Below are positions 1 to 9,000 of a stretch of DNA of 64,000 nt, piece after piece. The stretch comes from Paraburkholderia sp. BL25I1N1. Its GTDB lineage: Bacteria; Pseudomonadota; Gammaproteobacteria; Burkholderiales; Burkholderiaceae. The position numbers were made by a program, and so were the translations under genes. The stretch spans positions 1 through 64,000 of the forward strand of contig NZ_PVZB01000020.1 in the NCBI RefSeq assembly GCF_003002025.1. Reading direction: 5' to 3'. The notes under the pieces are model-generated. The model did no database searches, was not told the DNA's origin, and saw nothing but the letters and a program-made list of their open reading frames with translations. Position 1 is the first letter of the stretch, and each line of letters begins with the position of its first letter.

Positions 1-404
1 CAGGTCGCGACGTGAGCGTGTCGGCGGGGCGCTCACTGTTCGCGTCGGTGCGCGGTGCGATCTCGATGTTCGCCTACCAGCTTGGGCTGAAACTGGTCGC
101 CGCGAAAGGCCGCGTCGATATCCAGGCGCAGAGCGACCAGATGGCGCTCGCGGCCCTGAAGGACATCACGGTCACCAGCACGGATGGCAAGGTCGTCATC
201 ACCGCGTCGAAGGAAGTCTGGATCGGCGCGGGTGGGTCGTATATCCAGATCAACGGCAGCGGGATTATTAACGGCTCGCCGGGGGTGATTCTGGAGAAGG
301 GGGTGAGCTGGGATGTGCCGGGGCCGGATTCGAAGCGGATGCCGTTATCCACCATGCCTCAAGGCAACCTGAAAACGACAAGTCTGTACCCTAAATCTCG
401 CTAA
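1..404 (+). CDS. vgrG: Type VI secretion spike protein VgrG, C-terminal end (5' partial)
   Basis: The reading frame is open from base 3 at the window edge and ends at a TAA at 402-404, so only the last ~133 residues are visible. The segment is a beta-rich run of short repeats (LVAAKGRVDIQAQSDQMAL, then DITVTSTDGKVVITASKEVW) typical of the DUF2345 region that extends the VgrG needle. It ends in a short polar tail. VgrG trimers form the T6SS puncturing spike and carry effectors on this C-terminal part. The next gene starts 3 bases after the stop, and effector, immunity and PAAR genes follow, which fits a vgrG cargo island. The N-terminal gp27/gp5-like part lies outside the window. Confidence 0.88.
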   Translation, partial: GRDVSVSAGRSLFASVRGAISMFAYQLGLKLVAAKGRVDIQAQSDQMALAALKDITVTSTDGKVVITASKEVWIGAGGSYIQINGSGIINGSPGVILEKGVSWDVPGPDSKRMPLSTMPQGNLKTTSLYPKSR

Positions 405-407
405 CTT

Positions 408-1157
408 ATGATTATCAGCCCACCCTTCCTGCCGCAGTCGGCGCTCAATTCCGGCGACGATACCGACACTGATGCGATGATGACCGCGGTCGAAGCATAC
501 GAACCGGGCTATCACGGTGTCTTCCCTGTGACATTCGATCGTCGCTGGCACGGTGGCATCCATCTTGTGCCAGGCACCCGAGATGAACCTGTGCGGGCCA
601 TCGCAGATGGCGAAGTGATCGCCTATCGCGTTAGCCAGAATCCCATTTCCGACGGACATATAGATGACGCGACAGGCCAGGAGGCACTGAATACTAACAA
701 TGGATTCGTGCTACTTCGTCATGTCACCGACACGGGAGACGGGCGCACGATAACCTTTTATTCGCTGTATATGCACTTGTTGGATCTTACGGCGCAGCAT
801 GCGCTAATCGCACCGCTACCAGCGAATCCGTCGTCGCACGCTTCGCCCTTCGCGCTCGCGGCGTGGCTGCTTGAAGCTGGCGATGGTGTCAAAGAGGGCA
901 ATGGCAGGAAGGTCTATCGCAAGGACATCCTCGGTCATTGGGGGCAATCGCAAGGGCTATGGCACTTGCACTTCGAAATCTTTATGACCGGGGATGATTT
1001 CACTGCCTGGTTTCAGCAGACTGGTCATACAGTCCAGCTTGGGGAAAATACTCCGGTTCAGCCCAGTTCGAAAGACTGGTGGGGTCATGCCTATTATGTG
1101 ATCCCTGCCACAGTAGAATTTCTGGACCGGCCAGGCACACCGCATGACGAAGCCTAG
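408..1157 (+). CDS. M23-like peptidase domain, N-terminal half of an interrupted T6SS effector
   Basis: 249 residues starting 3 bases after the vgrG stop, probably translated by coupling. It resembles LytM/M23 zinc endopeptidases. There is an HGGIHL segment at residues 48-53, a YSLYMHL segment near 118-124, and the hallmark HLHFEI at 186-191 with the HxH pair. The usual first metal-ligand motif is HxGxD; here the Asp position is His52, so activity is uncertain. The frame ends in TAG at 1155-1157. The next codons continue in the same frame, without another stop, into the GH19 half. Burkholderia effectors of this type are, as I recall, single long proteins, so I infer that this TAG is a nonsense mutation. 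It could instead be a true two-gene arrangement. Confidence 0.75.
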   Translation: MIISPPFLPQSALNSGDDTDTDAMMTAVEAYEPGYHGVFPVTFDRRWHGGIHLVPGTRDEPVRAIADGEVIAYRVSQNPISDGHIDDATGQEALNTNNGFVLLRHVTDTGDGRTITFYSLYMHLLDLTAQHALIAPLPANPSSHASPFALAAWLLEAGDGVKEGNGRKVYRKDILGHWGQSQGLWHLHFEIFMTGDDFTAWFQQTGHTVQLGENTPVQPSSKDWWGHAYYVIPATVEFLDRPGTPHDEA

Positions 1158-1208
1158 TTTCCAAGGCTGAATGCGGGAAGGCTTCCAAAGGAAAGCAGCA
1201 AACTGTAT

Positions 1209-2753
1209 GTGGAGGCCTATTTCCACAAGGGCCAGCGTTACGCGCGCGCCTGGATGGATGAAAACGGCGACGGCCGATGCGTACAACTGACAGCCCAGCC
1301 CTTAAGGGAGCGATACAACGACTATGAGTACAAGCTCTATGAGCGTGCGATGGCGTTGTATCCAACATGTCCGAGCGACGGGTACGAACTGCTGCGCTTC
1401 GGGCGCATTCTGGCCGATTCTCCGACGCTTGTCTCCGCCTCGGATAGAACAACATGGGTCGCGGTGCCCTTCGACGCAAACGGTACGCAAGGCTACGTGG
1501 ATATCAACAGGACATCCATCGTCAAACTTTCGGATGCGGACTTTCCATTCTTCACCGGCTGGCAGAAGATAAGTAGTGAAAACGCGCCGCTCGATGCGGA
1601 TGGTCTGTTCAGTTACCGCAAGCTGCGGCAGCTTGTTGGCGACGCAACCGCAACCGCGTTTGATGCTTCTCAGAGTGATTCAACCTTCAGCCTCGATGAA
1701 CAGCTCTCTTCCTACGTGCAGGGCAACGATAGTGTGCAAACTGGTCTCTCCGGCCTGGTGTGCCATACAAAAAGCGAGTGGGATTCAGCCAACAATGACC
1801 TGCGTTATAGGGATCTGAACAAGCCCGATGGTTATTTTGGCAAGTGCAAGGATACGGACCCCGACGGCTACGACAGGTTTTTAGGTTTTTTGAATAAAAT
1901 CCAGTTCATGGATCACGTGCCATCGCTGGCAGGCGGAAAGGAATTCTGGTTTTTTCATCCACTTGCATTCATTCGACATTTCAGAAAATGCGGATGGCTG
2001 TCCGCATCTGAGCTGGCTCAATGTATACCGCGTCAAATTATTGACGAGACTAAAGACGCCTCGCATCATCGAACATATCCAACTGGGACGATACCTTGGG
2101 CCAGAGCACTGCAACGGGCAAACCTTTTTGTGCGACATTTAAATTCGACTTTAAGAAAATACTCAATTTCGACCAGCGGATTAAGGGTGGCGTATTTCTT
2201 GGGAAATGCGATTCAAGAAACGATTTACCTTTCCACAACTGCCGAGGTCGGCGGAGCACATGCCACCTACGCCCCATGGTGTGGTCGCGGGGTTATCCAA
2301 CTTACTTTTGAGGCGAATTATACGAAGTATGGGCGCTACAAGGGCTGGAGTGGTCCAGCAACGGCATATCGCGATAGACTTGAAACGGATAGAGATGTCG
2401 CCTGCGATTCAGCCGGATTTTACTGGGTTACTTGCGCGAAGGAAGTGCAGTCGGCACATAATATAAATGTCGAATCCGACATTGTTCCAGTCGTTTCCAA
2501 CTCGCGGCTCGAAAATGTTTGCGACAATTATGATTACCATCAAAAATCTTGCAGATCTCATCCCGAGAGCATTGATTTTCGTGTGTGCCCTCAATTTGAA
2601 AGGGCGGCCCGCGCAGTCAATACTGGAAATCCAAATAGTACCGGACCTATGAACGGACTTGTGCCGCGAACAAATGTCTTTCTTTCTGCGCTTGCAAAGA
2701 CTACTGATACTATCATTGACTATGAAAAAGCATACACTCAAAAAAGCCATTGA
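1209..2753 (+). CDS. SH3-like plus GH19-like peptidoglycan hydrolase, C-terminal half of the effector
   Basis: The frame is open from 1158, directly after the TAG of the M23-like half. GTG 1209 is the first plausible restart, with only a weak AAAGGA upstream. The N-terminal ~100 residues include an SH3-like stretch (TQGYVDINRTSIVKLSDADF). The C-terminal ~200 residues resemble GH19 chitinase/lysozyme enzymes: FLGNAIQETIYLSTTAE, with Glu337 as likely catalytic acid, then GRGVIQLTFEANYTKYG. The predicted role is cleavage of peptidoglycan glycan strands in rival cells after T6SS delivery. The 3' end overlaps the immunity gene. Base composition falls toward AT in the last third. If the upstream TAG is not suppressed, this part may be silent or separately initiated. 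Confidence 0.75.
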   Translation: MEAYFHKGQRYARAWMDENGDGRCVQLTAQPLRERYNDYEYKLYERAMALYPTCPSDGYELLRFGRILADSPTLVSASDRTTWVAVPFDANGTQGYVDINRTSIVKLSDADFPFFTGWQKISSENAPLDADGLFSYRKLRQLVGDATATAFDASQSDSTFSLDEQLSSYVQGNDSVQTGLSGLVCHTKSEWDSANNDLRYRDLNKPDGYFGKCKDTDPDGYDRFLGFLNKIQFMDHVPSLAGGKEFWFFHPLAFIRHFRKCGWLSASELAQCIPRQIIDETKDASHHRTYPTGTIPWARALQRANLFVRHLNSTLRKYSISTSGLRVAYFLGNAIQETIYLSTTAEVGGAHATYAPWCGRGVIQLTFEANYTKYGRYKGWSGPATAYRDRLETDRDVACDSAGFYWVTCAKEVQSAHNINVESDIVPVVSNSRLENVCDNYDYHQKSCRSHPESIDFRVCPQFERAARAVNTGNPNSTGPMNGLVPRTNVFLSALAKTTDTIIDYEKAYTQKSH

Positions 2754-3342
2754 TCTCTTTAAAGTTTCGCGACAGCGTTCTTTAAAAATAATTTTTATGA
2801 TCGTAACGCAAGTCGTTCTTCGTCAAAACGGGCTAGTGTTAGCGAAGGAAGTTGCTGCTTCGGGAATAACATTGTCGGGACGGGAACTCCGCGTCATCAC
2901 AGCAGAAACAAAGCAGACCATTTGGTTAAATCGTGATGTGAACAAGAAAGATATATCCTGGGAGGACCTTAACTTCGATGGTCATCCTGATTTAAAAATA
3001 CTTTCATCCAGAGGGGCGAGTCAAGAGTTCTATGATGTGTATTTATTCAATTTTTCGGTGAAAAAGTATGTTTATTCCAGGCGATTAAGTGCTTTGCCGT
3101 GCATTCAGGCAGACTTGAAGAGGCACCAAATTGTCGGCGCTTGTTTTCATGAAAGTGCTTGTGAAAACTGGAGTGAACGGTATTCCATAAATAAGGGCGG
3201 GAAGCTTAATTTATTAGAGCGCGCTGGAACGTATTGCGATACGGCAACAGGTGAGGCATTTTCTTATGTTGATCGTTTTAGCAACGGCAAGCGCATATCA
3301 TCTAAAGTTGCTCCGATGAAGAATGAATCCATGGTTCAGTAA
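2722..3342 (+). CDS. XAC2610-like periplasmic immunity protein
   Basis: 206 residues. ATG 2722 is chosen because a short basic N-terminus and a hydrophobic segment (about residues 22-41, ending near LVLA) follow it, as expected for an exported protein. It overlaps the effector gene by 32 bases. The DLNFDGHPDL motif at 82-91 is a DxNxD-type calcium-binding loop, followed by beta-rich sequence as in XAC2610-related proteins. In Xanthomonas, XAC2610 is the immunity protein for the GH19 effector XAC2609, so GH19 plus XAC2610-like is a known pairing, here in a T6SS setting. The gene is visibly AT-rich compared with its neighbours, which suggests horizontal origin. Function is inferred from motif and context. 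Confidence 0.72.
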   Translation: MKKHTLKKAIDLFKVSRQRSLKIIFMIVTQVVLRQNGLVLAKEVAASGITLSGRELRVITAETKQTIWLNRDVNKKDISWEDLNFDGHPDLKILSSRGASQEFYDVYLFNFSVKKYVYSRRLSALPCIQADLKRHQIVGACFHESACENWSERYSINKGGKLNLLERAGTYCDTATGEAFSYVDRFSNGKRISSKVAPMKNESMVQ

Positions 3343-3460
3343 TAAGGGCTGCCGGAGAACTCGGAGTTCCGCAATGAGTGAGTCTGCATCCAATCCCAGT
3401 GTATTGTCCAAGTAAAACGGCAAGCACAAAAATGTTGAGCAATGTGCAAGGAACAAATCC

Positions 3461-3712
3461 GTGACCGATCTCATCCGACTCGGTGACACCACCGACCACG
3501 GGGGCGAAGTTATCACCGCCTCAGAAGTCATGCGCTATGGCGGCTTGCGCGTGGCCCGCAAGGGCGACGAAGTGACCTGTCCGCTTCACCCCGAGGTGGT
3601 GCCCAACGTCATTGTTGAGGGCGACGACAGGATAACGGATCACGGCGTCCCCGTTGCGCGTCAGGGCCATCACGCAACGTGCGGTTGCAGCCTTATATCC
3701 AGCATCGTGTAG
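3461..3712 (+). CDS. PAAR-domain T6SS spike-tip protein
   Basis: 83 residues from a GTG start preceded by AAGGA. The protein is essentially one PAAR domain, with spaced Gly-Asp and His residues (IRLGDTTDHGG, ARKGDEVTCP, ARQGHHATCGC). PAAR proteins cap the VgrG trimer with a zinc-stabilised cone formed by His and Cys ligands and sharpen the spike or carry effectors. No extra effector domain is fused. It is the last gene of the vgrG-effector-immunity block on this strand and returns to normal GC content after the AT-rich immunity gene. A hairpin lies just after the stop. Confidence 0.85.
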   Translation: MTDLIRLGDTTDHGGEVITASEVMRYGGLRVARKGDEVTCPLHPEVVPNVIVEGDDRITDHGVPVARQGHHATCGCSLISSIV

Positions 3713-3718
3713 CTGGTA

Positions 3719-3747
3719 TATCCACGCCGTTTCCTGCGGCGTGGATA
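3719..3747 (+). terminator. 11-bp hairpin just after the PAAR gene
   Basis: TATCCACGCCG at 3719-3729 and CGGCGTGGATA at 3737-3747 are perfect inverted repeats around a 7-base loop, starting 7 bases after the PAAR stop. There is no T-run behind it, so it is not a classical intrinsic terminator. It may protect the 3' end or act with Rho. Confidence 0.45.
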
Positions 3748-4148
3748 CACGACGAAGGAATTACAGGACGTGATTGTGACGAACCCAGACACTATCAGGC
3801 TGTTACGCCTGTGGATTGCGAAGGAGCCCTATCACCAGACTCCGTGGGGAAAATCCATGTCGTCCCCATGCGCCCACACCGCAGCATGGACAACTCACCT
3901 GTCCGAATTTAAACAAGTCACTTGCCGTGTTAGCTCCCGTTAGGGATCGCCGTTAGCTCGAATGCTGTACAAAAACACATGTCTAATATGTCGGCCTTTT
4001 CCCATTGAGGGGAAAGGCAGTTTCCCCGCGCCGTAGCGTATGGGGAAACGTGGGGAACGATGTTTGGCGGCCTGCGGGGAATGCTCAATTTCCCATCACA
4101 TGGCCCGCAAAGCATTATGGCGTGGGGTTCAGCGCTGTGGGGAGAGAC

Positions 4149-4481
4149 TTATCCACGGATTTGCGAACACAATCTGTGGATAACCTGCAGCGCCGCCGGT
4201 CATTCCCACGGCGCCCGACGTTGCTGCATCCACCGGCATCTCAAGTAACAAACCCATTCGCGTCAAGCACTTAAGCGGGTAGCCCCGGAGTTATCAACAA
4301 CGCTGTCAACACAAACTGGGGATAACGTCGAGGCCTCCCAGGGTCTTCGTTTCGTGAAAGAGCCATTGTTCAACGCCGGCTGGTTCATTCCGTACCGCAC
4401 ACACAAATCCCCATGCGTTCAAGCCGTTAGCCTGCTTGTCAGATAGTTTTCAACAGGCTCTTCAACAAAAAGTGGGGATAA
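4149..4481. promoter_or_regulatory. Cluster of DnaA-box-like 9-mers
   Basis: TTATCCACG at 4149-4157, a perfect TTATCCACA on the minus strand at 4175-4183, TTATCAACA at 4291-4299, and TTATCCCCA on the minus strand at 4317-4325 and 4473-4481. Five sites in 333 bases, all matching TTATCCACA with zero or one mismatch. They could bind DnaA as a titration or regulatory site, or be a relic of a replication origin. No rep, parA or parB gene is adjacent. Confidence 0.4.
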
Positions 4482-4515
4482 GTTTGCAGCGACCAGTACG
4501 GAATCCCAGGTTTAG

Positions 4516-6057
4516 CTAATCGACAACACCCGGGTTCGCCGCCGGAGCGGCCGACGGCGAAGCCGAAGCCGCGGTCGCTGCAGTTGCGGAATCCGCCGCC
4601 GACCCCACCGGCGGATTCCCCATCGCCTGGAACAACGCCGCTGTATCCGTCAAACGCGCGCTCGTATAGCGGATCTCATCGAGCTGCGCGTTGCGGAACT
4701 GCTGCTCGCTTGAACGTGCCGACGTAATAGGCAACGCGCCGAGCCGGTAGCGGCCGGAGGTCTCGTCGAAGATGCCTTGCGCCGAGCGCGCGGCGACATT
4801 CGCCGCGTCCAGCGCCTGCGAGTCGTGCTCGAGCGCGGCAAGCGTGTCGGCGACGTTCTGGAACGCGGCCAGCACCGTCTGTTTGTACTGCGAGACGGTG
4901 GCGTCGTAGGTATCGACCGCCGCGCGCCGTTGCGCGAACAGGGCGCCGCCGTGGAACAGCGGCTGCGACAGCGACGCACCGATGCTCCAGATCGCCCCCG
5001 CGCCGGAAAGCGCGACCGGCCAGCTAAAGCCGCCTTGTCCCATCGACGCGCTCAGCGACAGGCTCGGGAACATCTGCGCGGTGGCCACGCCGACATCGGC
5101 CGCCGCGGCTTTCAAGGCGGCATCAGCGGCCTGGATGTCGGGACGCGAGCGCAGCAGTTCCGACGGCACCACCACGGGCACCTGCTCAGGCACATGCAAC
5201 TGCGCGAGTTCGAGATCGTCCGGTGCGGCATCCGGCGTGCGGCCGAGCAGCACCGCCAACGCATGGCGCGTTGTGAGCCACTGCTGCTTCAGGCCCGGCA
5301 AACTCGCGGACAGACTCGCGGCGCTTTGTTGCGCGCTCAACTGATCGGCGTGCGAGACGGCCCCCAATGCATAACGCCGCTGCGTGTCGCGCGCCTGATC
5401 GTTGGCGATCGTCACAAGCCTTTCCGTCGTCTCGATCTGCGCGCGCAACGCGGCACTGGTGATGGCCGCGCTCACGATGTTGGCGGCCAGCGCCCGCCGC
5501 GCGGCGTCGAACTGATACGCCTGCACGTCGACGCGCGCGGCGAGCGCCGCGTCGGCGAGGCGCGCCGCGCCGAACAGGTCGAACGTATAGTGCGCCTGCA
5601 ACTGACCGACGAAGATGTTGTACAGAAACGTGTTCGGTCCGATCTCGGGGATCGCCAGCGCGCGATTGCGCGTGACCTGGCCGCCGGCATCGATGGTCGG
5701 CAGCATCGAACTGCCGATCTGCGCGCGCAGTTGCTCGCGCGCGGCGGCGAGGCTCTTGTCGGTCGCGGCGAGCGTCGGGCTGTTGCGCAGGCCTTCATCG
5801 ACCAACGCGTTCAGCGCGTCGGATCGATACAGCTTCCACCATTCGGGCACCGGCTTCGCGCCGACCACGAATTGCTGCGTGATGCCTTGCGCGGGCACGG
5901 TTTGCGTCGGCTGCGCTTCGGCGCCGTAGTGCGCCGGCTGCGGCATGGCGGGCGGTTCGCCGCTCGGCCCGAACGAACAGGCGGCGAGTGCGCATGCCAT
6001 GCCGGTGAGCGCCGAGATACGCGCGGATCGGGAAAGTGCGAAAGTAATCATGCTCAA
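4516..6057 (-). CDS. Outer-membrane efflux lipoprotein (NodT/OprM type)
   Basis: 513 residues. The signal peptide ends in a lipobox LAAC at residues 24-27, so Cys27 is the predicted lipidation site. Two tandem OEP repeats follow, with long helical stretches and RSRPDIQAADAALKAAAADVGVA, a signature of RND-type outer-membrane channels. It forms the trimeric exit duct of a tripartite pump. The Ala/Ser/Pro-rich C-terminal tail of about 30 residues is probably disordered. Its start overlaps the stop of the RND transporter gene by 4 bases, and it is the last gene of the three-gene operon. Confidence 0.93.
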   Translation of the reverse strand: MSMITFALSRSARISALTGMACALAACSFGPSGEPPAMPQPAHYGAEAQPTQTVPAQGITQQFVVGAKPVPEWWKLYRSDALNALVDEGLRNSPTLAATDKSLAAAREQLRAQIGSSMLPTIDAGGQVTRNRALAIPEIGPNTFLYNIFVGQLQAHYTFDLFGAARLADAALAARVDVQAYQFDAARRALAANIVSAAITSAALRAQIETTERLVTIANDQARDTQRRYALGAVSHADQLSAQQSAASLSASLPGLKQQWLTTRHALAVLLGRTPDAAPDDLELAQLHVPEQVPVVVPSELLRSRPDIQAADAALKAAAADVGVATAQMFPSLSLSASMGQGGFSWPVALSGAGAIWSIGASLSQPLFHGGALFAQRRAAVDTYDATVSQYKQTVLAAFQNVADTLAALEHDSQALDAANVAARSAQGIFDETSGRYRLGALPITSARSSEQQFRNAQLDEIRYTSARLTDTAALFQAMGNPPVGSAADSATAATAASASPSAAPAANPGVVD

Positions 6058-9000
6058 TTCCCCGTATGCGTCGTGCCGGACGCGGACGGCGCCTGCGGCT
6101 CGCGTTCATCGGCACGCACGCGGAACGACACGGCGTAGAGCGCGGGCAGATAGAACAGCGTGAGGATCGTGGCGCTCGTAATGCCGCCCATCAGCGCGGT
6201 GGCCATCGGTCCGAAGAAGTTCGAGCGCAACAGCGGAATCAGCGCAAGCACGGCGGCCGCCGCGGTCAGCGTGATCGGCCGGAAGCGCCGCACGGTCGCG
6301 CCGACAATCGCGTCGAAACGCTTATGTCCCGACGCAATGTCCTGCTCGATCTGGTCGACCAGAATCACCGAGTTGCGCATGATGATGCCGAACATCGCGA
6401 TCACGCCGAGCATCGCGACAAAGCCGAACGGCTGACCGAACAGCAGCAGCGTGAGCACCACGCCGATCAAGCCGAGCGGGGCGGTCAGCACGACCATCAG
6501 CACGCGCGCGAAACTTTGCAGCTGGATCATCAGCAGCGTCAGTACGGCGATGATCATGATCGGCATCTGCGCATTGATCGAGGTCTGACCTTTGCCGCTT
6601 TCCTCGACCGAGCCGCCGATTTCGATCCGGTAGCCGACCGGCAGTGTCGCGCGAATCGGGCCCAGCGCTTTGTCCACCGCATGCGTGACGTCGATGCCTT
6701 GCGCGCCGGGCGCGACGTCGGACTGAACGGTGAGGGTCGGTTGACGGTCGCGTTCCCAGATCACGCCGTACTCGAGGTCGTTGCGCAAATGGCCGAGCGT
6801 GCCGAGCGGCACGGGGCCATTAGGCGTGGGAATGGCCAGTGTAACGAGTTGCGCGGGGTCGACACGCTCGGCCTTCGGCGCGCGCAGATCGACGCTGATC
6901 AGTTTGTCGCGTTCGCGGTACTGCGTGACGGTGTAGCCGGAGAGCGTCATCGCGAGGAAGCTCGAAATGTCGTCGGAACTGACGCCCAGTTCGCGCGCTT
7001 TTTTCTGATCGACTTCGAAGCGCACCGAGCGCTCGGCGGGTTCGTCCCAGTCGAACTGGACGTTGCTGGTGCCGCGGTCCGCGCGCATGGTTGCGGCGAC
7101 GCGCTCGGCGATCGAGCGCACGGTGGCGATGTCGTCGCCGCTCACGCGGAACTGCACCGGATAGCCGACGGGCGGTCCGTTTTCGAGCCGCGACAGGCGC
7201 GTGCGAATCGCCGGAAAGTTGTTGCGCAATTCCGGTTCGAGCCATTGCGCGAGTTTCTCGCGATCCTTTACCGACTTCGCCGTGATCACGAACTGCGCGA
7301 AATTGGGCTGCTGCAATTGCTGATCGAGCGGCAGATAGAAACGCGGCGCGCCGGTGCCGACGAAGTCGACCGTATGATCGATTTCCGGGCGGCCCACCAG
7401 CGCTTTTTCGAGCCGCTGTGCCTGGCGCAGCGTGGCTTCGAACGACGCGCCTTCGGGCAGGCGTACGTCCACCAGCAACTCGGGACGGTCCGAACTCGGG
7501 AAGAACTGTTGCGGCACCAGCGTGAAACCCGCCATGGCCAGCACGAACAGCGCGACGGTGATGGCCAGAACGACGAAGCGTCGCTCGATGCACCAGCCGA
7601 TCCAGCCGCGCAGGCGCCGGTAGAAGCGCGTGTCATAGATATCGTGCTCGTGATCGTCGGGCAAATGCGCTTCGTGCACCTCGCGTTTGCGCTCGGGCAG
7701 CAGGTGATAGCCGAGCAGCGGAATCAGCACCACCGCGGCGAGCCACGAGGCGATCAGCGCGATCGCCGATACTTCGAAAATCGAGCGCGTGTATTCACCG
7801 GTGCTCGACTTGGCCAGCGCGATCGGCAGAAAACCGGAGACCGTGACGAGCGTGCCGGTCAACATCGGAAACGCGGTGCTGGTGTACGCATACGCTGCCG
7901 CGCGCGTGCGGTTCCAGCCTTGCTCCAGTTTCACCGACATCATCTCGACGGCGATGATCGCGTCGTCGACGAGCAGTCCAAGCGCGAGCACCAGCGTGCC
8001 GAGCGACACCTTGTGCAGACCGATATCGAACAGATACATGCACAACGCGGTGACGGCTAGCACCACCGGGATCGAGATCACGACCACCATGCCGGTGCGC
8101 ACACCTAGCGAAACCAGACTCACCACCAGTACGATCGCCACTGCTTCGGCGACGGCTTCGAGAAAGTCGTCGACCGAATGCGCGACCGCGTCCGGCATGC
8201 TCGACACTTCGACCAGTTGCAAGCCGGCGGGCAGCGCTTTTCGCAACTGCGTCATCTGCTGATCGAGCGCCTTGCCGAGGCGAATCACGTCGCCACCCGG
8301 CTGCATCGTCACGCCGATGCCGAGCACGGCCTTGCCGCCGGCGCGCATTTGCGTGGCGACGGGGTCGTCGTAGCCGCGCTTGATCGTGGCGATATCGCCG
8401 AGACGGAACGAGCGGTTGTTGATGCGGATCAGCGTGTCGGCGAGCGCGTTGACGTCTTTGAACTGACCGGTGGGGCGCACGAACACGCGGTCGTCGGCGG
8501 TGGTCAGCGTGCCGGCTTGCGAGACGCTGTTCTGCGAGTTGATCGCCTGGCCGAGTTGCTGCGGCGAGATGCCGAGACGCGTGAGTTGCGTGTTGGCGAT
8601 CTCGATGTAGATGTGCTGGTCCGGATCGCCGAAATAATCCACTTTACCGACGCCCGGCACGCGCAGCAGCACCGTGCGCAACTGGTCCGCGTAGTCGTGC
8701 AGTTGCGCGGCAGAGAAGCCGTCGCCTTCGAGCGTGTAGATGTTGGTGTAGACGTCGCCGAACTCGTCGTTGAAAAACGGGCCTTGAATGCCTTGCGGCA
8801 GGGTCGCCGCAATATCGCCGACTTTCTTGCGCACCTGATACCAGGTCTCAGGTACGTCCTTGACCGGCGCCGAGTCCTTCATCGAGAAGAACATCAGCGA
8901 TTCGCCGGGGCGCGAGTAGCTGCGCACGAAATCGATGGCGGGCGTCTCCTGCAATTTGCGGCCGATGCGGTCCGTCACCTGTTCCTGCATCTGGCGCGCG

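Larger units (their letters stand above)
3713..4515. other. 803-bp non-coding block between the T6SS island and the efflux operon
   Basis: I find no convincing gene on either strand. The block holds the PAAR-proximal hairpin, a GGGGAAA-ggcag-TTTCCCC inverted repeat at 4009-4027, several GTTAG motifs around 3929-3957, repeated GGGGA motifs, and DnaA-box-like 9-mers at 4149-4481. GC content is lower than in the flanking efflux genes. Confidence 0.6.

Noticed and set aside
3679..3912. 77-codon frame overlapping the end of the PAAR gene
   Set aside because: Overlaps the PAAR gene in another frame and its product shows no plausible protein pattern. The region is better explained by the hairpin and non-coding DNA.
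4009..4027. Hairpin GGGGAAA/TTTCCCC as a terminator
   Set aside because: There is no gene end nearby on either strand that would need it, and no T-run follows. It is reported as a structure only.
4149..4481. Full replication origin
   Set aside because: No rep, dnaA, parA or parB gene, no obvious AT-rich unwinding element or iteron series. Only the DnaA-box-like sites are supported.
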